Shown here: one piece after another, positions 56,012 through 64,000 of the stretch | Layout: every line of letters begins with the position of its first letter | Position numbering within the stretch: position 1 is the stretch's first letter | Assembly: GCA_958450365.1 (NCBI GenBank) | Contig: CAUEEP010000925.1 | Span: 868,001-932,000 of the forward strand | DNA from: Mesorhabditis belari | Lineage: Eukaryota; Nematoda; Chromadorea; Rhabditida; Rhabditidae | Length of the DNA stretch: 64,000 nucleotides | Direction of reading: 5' to 3' | Program-made: the position numbers and the translations under genes | The notes under the pieces: generated by a model | What the model saw: only the letters and a program-made list of their open reading frames with translations | The model's database searches: none | What the model was told of the DNA's origin: nothing

Positions 56012-57690
56012 AAAAAGAGCCAAAATCTAACGAAATGTTAGTACTGGTTTCAAGAAAACGCATAACAAAGAAGTGATGGTAAAGCCCATAAAACTTTTTG
56101 TTCATTTTTAAATGTTTAATCGATCCTTTTCTCTAGACAAATTTATAGAGCTTTAAAGCTGACTCATTACTTTCATTGAAAAAGTCCCCTTTAATAGGCT
56201 AGAACGAGATATTGTTTTGCTAAAAAACCCAGAGCCAGAGCTACATTTTTTTTCTAAGAAAGTACCAGTTTTTTGTCCAGTTTTTTGTCCAGTTTTCTGT
56301 TCAAGTTTTTGTTCAATTTTTTGTCCAATCTTTTTCCTCTCCAAGCATTTTTGTCTTCATGGGTACAAAATACAAAAAAAAACTCGAAAAACTTGAGTTC
56401 AATTCTCTTTTTTTTTCGACTCCAAATCTCCATCTAAGCGGGGGTGGAGGGGGAATAAAAAAGCAAAAGAAAAATTGATTTCGAAAAACAATTGCGCAAC
56501 AAATATTCTGCTTATAGATTTCCGAAAGGAAATTGAGATTTTCAAGGGAAAATTGGGCTTTTTCAACAAAAATTGGCTCTTATGAGATGTGTAAATGAAT
56601 GAATGTAAATGAACGTTATTTGATTGTTTTTTTGGTGTTTATAAATGGATTACGGTGGCATTTTGGCTTTAAGCTATTTTTTAGATCAAATAAACTTTCT
56701 GGGGAAATGAGAGGGCCAAAAGAAGAAAGGGCAAAAAGAAACTAAGTAAATACGAGGAAATGTTATGTTTCGTACATGTTTTTACCATAAAAACCGATAT
56801 TGAAACTCTTTCAAGAAGGGATGTGTTCACAAAGTAAAGCCAAGCAATAACAACATTGCCATTCCTGACAATTCCTCACCCTGATTTCCTGAGAAAGGGT
56901 GCTGATTCGAAATTTCAAAGAATTTTGATGTCTTTCTCTAGAGCTTTTCCGAAAAAGTCACCAATTTCGACAGCGATTTACAACTGAATAATCTTCTACA
57001 GCTGAATAATCTTCAGCTCTCCTTTCTGCTTCACTTTTGAATTTATTTGATTGAAAATTCCCCTTAGTACTTTCGATTTTTGTACAATGAGTTGTACAAT
57101 GAAGGTAATTAACACCGATTTTGACTCATTTTAAACAATTTTCTACAATGGATTCTGTTTTTCTGATCATTTATGTGCTTTGTGCTTTGAAAATTTCGTA
57201 AACAAATCCCTTCTAGCGCACTGTAAGCTTCTTGAATGCTTGGGAGATTTGTCGGCAAGCGGATTTGTCGAGCGAATTTGTCGAGCTTGGGGTTTTCTTT
57301 TGATTTGAGCAACGCATCTTGACTTGGCTGACATTCTTGATTGAATAGCTTGAATAATCGGATAGGTCAATGACTATTGGGTATCGGGTGTTTGAAAGCC
57401 AAACGAAATGAGTGCTGATAGCCCAGAAGTCAATACTGCTAAATATTGCCTTTACCAGAAAGTCTTAGGAATCAATTTTTTTGAAAAATGAACGAGCACT
57501 CATTTCTATCAGTTTCTCCAGAAAGTCTTTTCCATCTTTTTGAAATTTTCATTTATAAATGAGCGTTTAAAATGAATAATTAGCCGATCAATGTCTAGTT
57601 TGCTTTAAAAAAGATTAACTATTACAATTAGCTCATTTTTAGGCATTTCAAGACTTTTCATAGGTTGCCCTCCATTACCTTAAAGATCCT
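56012..57690. other. Intergenic stretch, no gene seen
   Basis: A/T-rich, with a CAGTTTTTTGTC tandem near 56266-56330 and the fragment of the 54-kb element at 56814-56890. No gene-like ORF. Confidence 0.4.
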
Positions 57691-57696
57691 ACTCCT

Positions 57697-57865
57697 TCAT
57701 CCCATCATCCTACTTCATCCCATCATCCTACTTCATCCCATCATCCTACCGCTTCATCCCATCATCCTACTGCTTCATCCAATCATCCTACTGCTTCATC
57801 CCATCATCCTACTTCATCCCATCATCCTACCGCTTCATCCCATCATCCTACTGCTTCATCCAAGA
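57697..57865. repeat. CATCCCATCATCCTAC minisatellite
   Basis: About eight units of 19-22 bp built on TTCATCCCATCATCCTAC. Confidence 0.85.
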
Positions 57866-58162
57866 CACCTCCACACATCTTTTCTAAATTCTAAGTTCAC
57901 TATTTCCATTCTTGAAAATCTCTTCTATTTGTACTCTTGTAATTCTGCAAATCCATCTAAATCGGCTACAAATTCTCGCGTTTTCCTTTCAAAAATTCAA
58001 AAATTTCGTTTCCAGAGAAAAAACTCAAATTTCCATGGGATTACTGTAGTTTTTGTAGTCGAATTTTGGAAAAAACTGTGGGAAAATTCAAAACGAATCA
58101 TTTGGAAATGTGAGAAATTCGAAATACTCATACTTCTTTCCTTTTGTAGTTAGCGCAAAAAA

Positions 58163-59750
58163 GAAGATATTCAGCTCTAAATTTGCATTGAGGTTTTCAG
58201 GGTCGGGAAATCGATTGGAGTTGTTTATTTTAATGAATAAGTACCAAGCACAAAAATAATAAGTACAAAAATAAGTATCAAATGAAATTTGGACAAAATT
58301 GAACCCAAAAAAAGTCCAATTCGTTTGAATTGGGCTACATAATCTCAAAAAAAAAACCAAGGAAAACACTCGAGTCGAATCTCGAGTCAAAAAAGAGTCG
58401 AATCGCATTTCTCTCTCGGTTTAGCAACTTGTTTAACCAAAAACCCTCAAAAAATGAAGTTTTTGTGTTCTCTCTGCGTTCAAAAATCTTTCAAAGACAA
58501 ATTGTTCAGACAAATTCTGTTCTTCTGACAAGTTCTGACAAATTTATAGCAAGAATTTAGGCATAATGACGCTGAAGAAACGCGAAATTATCAAAATCCA
58601 ATTCTCATACTCTTGTCGGATCTTTGCCTTGAAAGGTGCATTCAAAGAAACAGAAGCAGATTGCACATATTTTCTCCTTCCTCTGGACGAGACACAATCC
58701 AAAGGGATCTTTTCGAGATCCTCCTTTGTGCTGTCACTTTTGTGAACCGCATGGCTGGATACTTCGACAAGCAAATGCATTGAATCGACAGGAGCAATCC
58801 TAGATCAAAAGCGACCACTTGTTTTTGTTAAAGAACTCGAGTCCTTTGAAAGTTCGCTCCAAGAATTCCTTTGTCGTTGTCGAAGCATTTATTTTTCTTT
58901 TCTTTCCAACAAAGCTTCAACATTTCGACAAGATTCAACAAAGATTCGATCATTTTATTACATTTTATCCAACGTTTTCCTCGCTCGGCATCACCACAAA
59001 TCTTAGTCGTCCGTCAGATCCTTTCCATCAGATCGTCCTTTCAGCATTACCGAGATGTTCATTTTGTCGTATCCATGGTTCAGAATACCGACTTCTTTTG
59101 CTTCTGTCAATTCAATGCATTTGCTTGTCGAAGCATCCAGCCATACGGTCTAAGCCTAAGCCATCGCATGAAAAGATGTGCTTGTAGATGTTTTGTAGAT
59201 GCTTGTAGCTTGTAGATGCTCTCGTCAATCTCCTCAATCAATGTCCATTGAAGGAGGCTTTGGATTGTCACCACCCGTTCCATCTTTTCGTGATCCTGTC
59301 AAATCCGGAGCCGATGTCAAAATCCAATTCTCATACTGTTGTCTTTGCTTTGAACAGTGCACTCCAACAAACATCAGCAGGTTGCAAGTCTTTTGTGGTT
59401 CCTTCGAGCACGTAGACACAATCCAAATCGTCGATCCTCCAAGCACCTAAACACAATCATCTCCCAGAAACGTTCAAGCATAGCGAGCCAAAACCTAAAA
59501 GCCGGACCTAAAAAAACCGTTCAAACTCGTTCAAAAGGAAAGCCCCTTATCCCAGGGGGCTTTGCCAGATGGAGAGCGATTACGCGGCCGCACAAAGAGT
59601 ACTTCGCCAGTAATTTACATTAGGATTCTTTTGCTTTTTATTATCCAGATATTCAGATACAAAAAAGATATTCAGCTCTAAATTTGCACCCACGGGTTTT
59701 CAGGGTCGGCCAATCAATTGAAGTTGTTCATTTTGTATCAACCTACCAAG
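58163..59750. repeat. Region bounded by 87-bp direct repeats, with internal inverted repeat
   Basis: AGATATTCAGCTCTAAATTT followed by TTTTCAGGGTCGG occurs at 58163-58248 and 59665-59750 in the same orientation. Inside, 58743-58790 is inverted at 59104-59151 (CAAATGCATTGAATCGACAG). Two internal segments share CAAAATCCAATTCTCATACT. The arrangement resembles an element with short long-terminal repeats, but no transposase or polymerase was seen. Confidence 0.5.
58544..58780 (-). pseudogene. Possible remnant related to a second fragment at 59.2-59.4 kb
   Basis: - strand frame with LDCVSSRGRRK and YENWIL. The frame at 59234-59446 also has YENWIL, and another frame there reads DDLDCVYVL, loosely like the DERDCIYVI signature of the F-box-like proteins. 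Very weak; may be repeat sequence only. Confidence 0.2.
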
Positions 59751-59759
59751 TAAAACTCG

Positions 59760-60440
59760 GATTTTACAAAAAAACAACTCAGGAGGCCGGTTCAGTTACC
59801 CAACTACAACACTAATTAGCCGATAAAATATAAAACGAAACGATACTTGTAATCTAATAAATAATCTACTAAATTTTTTGCCCACAAAGCTCAAATCTCA
59901 AAGCTATTTTCTTCAAAAAAAAGATCACAATTTATTTTTAAACCCGAAAATACCTCTTTTTTTTCCCCGCTTTTTAAATGTTTTCCCGATTTTATCCCCG
60001 ACTCAAAATTTTCAGATTTTGGAATAAAATTAGAAAATTCTTTCTCTAAAAGAAGAATATCTAAAAATTACTCGAAAATTCTCAGAAATTATTCTTAAAT
60101 CATCCAAAATAATCGCTTTCTCATTTGTTTCTGTTGAAAAATCAAACATCTTTTTCATTTTTCACTTTTTTTTCCTTTTTCTGATTCACTCAAGAAGTAT
60201 TTTGTCTTTTGTCTTTTGTTAAAAATTCCCTTTTTTTGTTCTTTTGGAAAAACTTGACTGGGTTTTTAGGTGACAACCTGGAAAAAACACATGATTTGAG
60301 GGTTTTTAGGGAAAATTTTGAGCTTTCCAACCCGGCCGCTTTGCTCAAAAACCCAAATTTTGTACCCATTTTTGTACCAATTCGATGATTTTTGATTGAT
60401 ATATCGAAAAATCGATATATCGAAAGCATAATTACGGTAA
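59760..60440. other. Intergenic stretch, no gene seen
   Basis: A/T-rich and T-tract-rich; no supported ORF. Confidence 0.4.
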
Positions 60441-60453
60441 GTTTATCACTTTT

Positions 60454-60549
60454 TTGTCTCTCTCTTTCTCTCTTTCTCTTTCTCTCTCCTTCTCTCTCTT
60501 TCTTTCTCTTTCTTTCCCTTTCCTTTCTTTCTCTTTCTCTTTCTCTCTT

Positions 60550-60588
<39 letters not shown>

Positions 60589-60622
60589 CTCCCTCTCTCT
60601 CTCTTTCTTTCTCTTTCTTTCC

Positions 60623-60658
<36 letters not shown>

Positions 60659-60797
60659 TTCTCTTTCTCTTTCTCTCTCTCTCCCTCTCTCTCTCTTTCT
60701 TTCTCTTTCTCTTTCTCTCTCTCTCCCCTCTCTCTCTTTCTTTCTCTTTCTCTTTCTCTCTCTCCTTCTCTCTCTTTCTTTCTCTTTCTCTCTCTCT
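60454..60797. repeat. Polypyrimidine CTTT/CTCT microsatellite
   Basis: About 340 bases almost purely C and T on the + strand. Long frames on both strands here are artefacts of composition. Confidence 0.9.
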
Positions 60798-60825
60798 TGC
60801 CAAATAGGGATCAAACAGGCCAGAA

Positions 60826-60972
60826 AAAAGGTAAGAAATAGGTACCAAAAAGGTTCCAAATAGTTTCCAAATAGATATCAGATAGGCACCAAATAACTAC
60901 CAAATAGCTACCAAATGGGTACGAGATAGGCAAAGCATCAAGAAGATACCAAAAAGGTACCAAATAGATCGC
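60826..60972. repeat. ACCAAATAG-type short tandem array
   Basis: About 12 loosely repeated units of 10-12 bases such as TACCAAATAG. Confidence 0.6.
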
Positions 60973-60979
60973 TTGATAC

Positions 60980-62040
60980 CCGCGCTGTCAGATAAATACT
61001 CGCTTGATACTCGCGTAACACGTGAAAACTTCTTTTTCAAAAAATTCAAACGGATTTGAATCGAAAATTTGAATCCTTTACACATTAGATTTAGATTATC
61101 GGAATCAGTGAAAAATTTGCTTCAAAATAGATTAGATTCAACTTCGAAACTTGGTAGTAAATAAACAATGAACAACGAGATTGTGATATGAAATTCAAGC
61201 TGGATTACGGCAATCAGAACAAGCTTTAGAGCAACTATTTGATTTAAAGTTTGAAAAGCTTTATAAGCTTGTAGAAAAAGCTTTCAATTGGGTAAATAAC
61301 GGATGAAACGGTGAGTGAAATTTCTGTTTTCTGTGAGTCATTCAAAATTGGGTCGACTAATGGAAAGATTGGCTAATAAACGTCATGTAATGTGTCGTGT
61401 AGTGTGCCCAGTTCATGAAGAATCGTGAAGAATCCAGTTCTTATGATTTAGTTTGAAGCCAATGAAGCTTTTGGTTTAGCAAATTAAAAGTGCGACTCCA
61501 AAATGGGCAAATAAACCAGGTGAAAACTCCAAAAACTCGCATTTTTAAAGGATTACTTCTTCAAAATAGACTGAATATCGATTTTTACGATATTTTATCG
61601 TACTCACTTGTAAATTGAACTTATATTAGGGTTTTCCTTTTCCATCTTTAGCTACTCGATTACTTTGAAGCAGCTAAAAACGCCGCCCACCGCTCACTCC
61701 ATCATAATAATTGTACTAACACTTTTTCTTTTCAAAATCCCGCCCCCCCTTTCCCAGTTTCTCCAATATAAAGAAATCATTCGACATCAAAAAATTCCTT
61801 TAATAACTAAAACTTTAAAAACTTTCCAAAATTTCTCAACAAATTCGCAATCCCATTTTGACTTAAACATTTCCGAAACACTGAAACAATAAAGATTTGT
61901 GTAGGCGATCACTTCTTGATCACACTCTTGAAAGAGTTTTCTATCTTAAAAGTATTTCTTTTTCATCATCAATGGTTTTCATTAACAAACTGTAGCTTCT
62001 TCAATGAGTTTCAATGATTTTCAATGAGTTTATATTCTCG
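60980..62040. other. Intergenic stretch, no gene seen
   Basis: A/T-rich. The ORF at 61665-61892 lacks any recognisable pattern. Confidence 0.4.
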
Positions 62041-62110
62041 CCAAAGCTAAACACCCGTCCGATCTGCCAAGTTAAGGCTCGGTTAGTCGTTGGTTTGGAG
62101 TTATCTCAAG
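62040..62110 (+). pseudogene. 5S rRNA-like fragment
   Basis: CACCCGTCCGATCTGCCAAG followed by TTAAGG and GGTTAGTCGTTGGTTTGGAG resembles the central part and internal promoter (A box and C box) of 5S rRNA, with a shortened middle. The 5' and 3' ends of 5S are missing. It may be a pseudogene or the head of a 5S-derived SINE. Confidence 0.5.
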
Positions 62111-62465
62111 CGTAGAGCAATTTAACCCACCGTGCTCGTTGAAATTAAACTACGGCTTGGCTTGCACATAAATTGCAGCCATTATAAACGGTTATTTCAT
62201 TGACCAGGATCGTTACTCAACAAAATAATGACTTTCAAGAGTTATGCTTAAGTTAAGAATTTGAAGTGCTGTTTTGGCAGTTTAGGTTAGGGTTCCAATA
62301 GGATTTTTATCTTTATTGTGATTGATTGCTGGGATTGGTTGAATAAACCAGTAGATACTTTTATTCTTCAATGATTTTCATTAAAAAAAACTCTAGTTTA
62401 TGTGGTCCAACCAAAAGTTTAGACCAATAAATCAATCCTAATTGGTAGACTGAATAAAATGAATA

Positions 62466-62739
62466 CAGTCGAATCTCGTTAATGAACAAAGCTCGATAGT
62501 GAACGTCTCGATTGTGAACGCCTTGATAGTGAACGCCTCGATAGTGAACGCCTCGATAGTGACCAAACCTCGATAGTGAACGCCTCGATAGTGATCAAAC
62601 CTCGATAGTGAACAAACCTCGTTAGTGAATGCCTCGATAGTGAACAAACGTCGATAGAGAACAAACCTCGATAGTGAACACCTCGATAGTAAACGGTTTC
62701 TTAGGATCTCTTCCACAGTTCACTAACGACGTTCGATTG
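62466..62739. mobile_element. pogo-like element with tandemly expanded interior
   Basis: CAGTCGAATCTCGTTAATGA and the inverted end CACTAACGACGTTCGATTG lie next to TA on both sides (62464-62465, 62740-62741). The interior is about 13 units of CCTCGATAGTGAACG, which resemble the terminal repeat itself. Confidence 0.65.
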
Positions 62740-62743
62740 TATT

Positions 62744-63190
62744 TCCAATCGATGCCCGACCCTGAAAACCCCAGGACACAAATTTTAAACATTAAATCTC
62801 ATTTTGGAATCATTTACAGGAAAAAGAAAGAATTACTGTGTAAAGTGAGTGTTCAAAGTCCAAAGAAAACTCATTGTAAAGTAATTTCGCAAAAAAAAAC
62901 ATTTCAGTACTCAGTCAAATATTCAAAACTTAATTTGACTTTTTTTTGCAAAATTCTCGTTTAATCTTTTTTTTGTTTTCACAATTTGATTACTTTTTTC
63001 AAAATTCTATAGACAATACTTCACTTGAAGCAAAACTAATAAAAAACGATGATTCAATTGTGGAAATTCATAACCCAAACATCTTTTTTTAAAGAAAAAC
63101 ATGAAAACTTCCAAATTTAAGACTAATTTTAGTTTTTTATTTCTCTTTTTAGTTCCTTTCTTTCAATCCCTTTTCTAAACCATCTTTCTC
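62744..63190. other. Non-coding stretch with a dispersed-repeat fragment
   Basis: 62744-62790 is an inverted match to part of the 58163 repeat (GGGTTTTCAGGGTCGGGCAT on the - strand). The rest is A/T-rich. Confidence 0.4.
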
Positions 63191-63200
63191 ATTTCCCTTT

Positions 63201-63329
63201 CTACCATAATCTTATCTTTTTTTATCTAATCTATCCACTTTTTCTATCCTTTAATATCCATTTTGAACCCACACAAAATTAGCCAAAAAAAGTGAATAGA
63301 TTAGATAAAAATCGAGAAGATTACGGTAG
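63201..63329. mobile_element. CTACCGTAATCTTGTCTC MITE, diverged copy
   Basis: CTACCATAATCTTATC and GAAGATTACGGTAG form inverted ends of about 130 bp, the same family as 36736 and 49176. Confidence 0.6.
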
Positions 63330-63875
63330 AAAGAAGGGTAGAAAGAAGGGTAGAAAGAAAAGTTTAGAAAACCCTGTTACTATTCGGCTAGAAATTTCCA
63401 TATCTTAACAAATAACTAGATTAAATCTATAATATTTTATCTAATTTATGTGCATGTTTACCTATAAAGTACCATTGTTCTGAGAACATAATCGAAAAAA
63501 AGCTTATACTTAAACTATGCACACTTTTTCTCAAAAGCACTGGATAGACTTAGGCTTAGGTGAGAATGTATAACCGAATCGTACCGAAAAGCTTACTAGG
63601 GATGCTTTTGGATTTACTTCCGATGGTGTATGTTGTTTGGGGATGACGATTCTAAAGTTTCGAGATATTTACCTCCAAAGTTTACCTCAAAATCGAGCAT
63701 CCATGAAACCGCGCACCCACGAGTCATAAGGGGGATGGGACAAAGGTGCACCTTTTTTTTGCGCACCCGACCAAAAGCGCATCTTTTTTTTCGCTGGAAA
63801 AGGCCTTAGAAAAGGCCGTAGAGCTTTAAAAATGTTCCCGCATAGGGGAATCATATGCGTAGATTCCGAATTTCG

Positions 63876-64000
63876 ACAAATTAGAACTCGCTGACACGTC
63901 AAATTTGGGCTAAGAGGCAAAAACTACGCAACTTCACGCTTTTCCGCAGTTTTTGCCTTTTAGCCCAAATTTGACGTGTCAGCAAGTTCTAATTTGTCGA
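63876..64000. repeat. Hairpin cut by the window end
   Basis: TCGACAAATTAGAACTCGCT and about 30 further bases are inverted at 63949-64000 with only two or three mismatches and a 21-base loop. The right end is exactly the window end. Confidence 0.75.

Noticed and set aside
57697..57865. CRISPR array
   Set aside because: The units are contiguous tandem repeats without unique spacers, and the genome is eukaryotic.
58819..59215. 122- and 114-residue overlapping + strand ORFs
   Set aside because: They overlap in different frames across a repeat region and lack recognisable pattern or splice sites.
60392..60859. Ser/Leu/Phe and Arg/Glu/Lys-rich ORFs of up to 149 residues
   Set aside because: Artefacts of a polypyrimidine microsatellite.
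62040..62110. Complete 5S rRNA gene
   Set aside because: Only the middle is recognisable, it is shortened, and the pairing ends are missing.

Overview
The window is eukaryotic and most probably from a rhabditid nematode, possibly Caenorhabditis or a relative. Pointers to this are short exons with TTTCAG-type acceptors, a start codon two bases after a trans-splice-like acceptor, A/T-rich introns packed with small inverted-repeat transposons, interstitial TTAGGC (nematode telomere) repeats, and a theta-type diacylglycerol kinase whose length (958 residues as predicted) is close to my recollection of C. elegans DGK-1. The species cannot be fixed from the sequence alone.

Region 1-7758 has no gene I can defend. 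It holds inverted-repeat elements, tRNA-derived repeats and several minisatellites, including a 200-bp array with a 10-bp A/T period. Region 7759-29946 is one + strand gene, dgk-1-like, which I could follow through 24 phase-compatible exons: three C1 domains, an RA/PH-like region, the DAGK catalytic and accessory domains, and a basic tail. A second, alternative 3' end (three exons, 34614-36317) gives a different C-terminus. Two introns are enlarged: intron 5 by a mariner-type MITE and a minisatellite, and intron 16 by an antisense F-box-like gene plus a decayed relative.

Region 36-53.7 kb is a tandem array of about three copies of one unit: the dgk-1 alternative last exon or its 3' flank, a broken F-box-like copy, an intact or nearly intact F-box-like gene, and a second broken F-box-like copy. 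Units one and three carry intact F-box-like ORFs; unit two has a one-base frameshift. A decayed Pao/BEL-type retrotransposon fragment lies between units two and three. A duplicated, still open copy of the dgk-1 last exon sits at 48534-48651.

Region 53.7-64 kb has no convincing gene. It holds large inverted repeats with tRNA-like modules, an inverted repeat built partly from TTAGGC units, simple-sequence tracts, a 5S-rRNA-like fragment, a pogo-like element with a tandemly expanded interior, and a hairpin cut by the window end.

Functionally, dgk-1 would turn diacylglycerol into phosphatidic acid and so limit DAG signalling. The F-box-like genes look like an expanding substrate-adaptor-type family unrelated to that pathway, whose duplication has carried the end of dgk-1 along with it.
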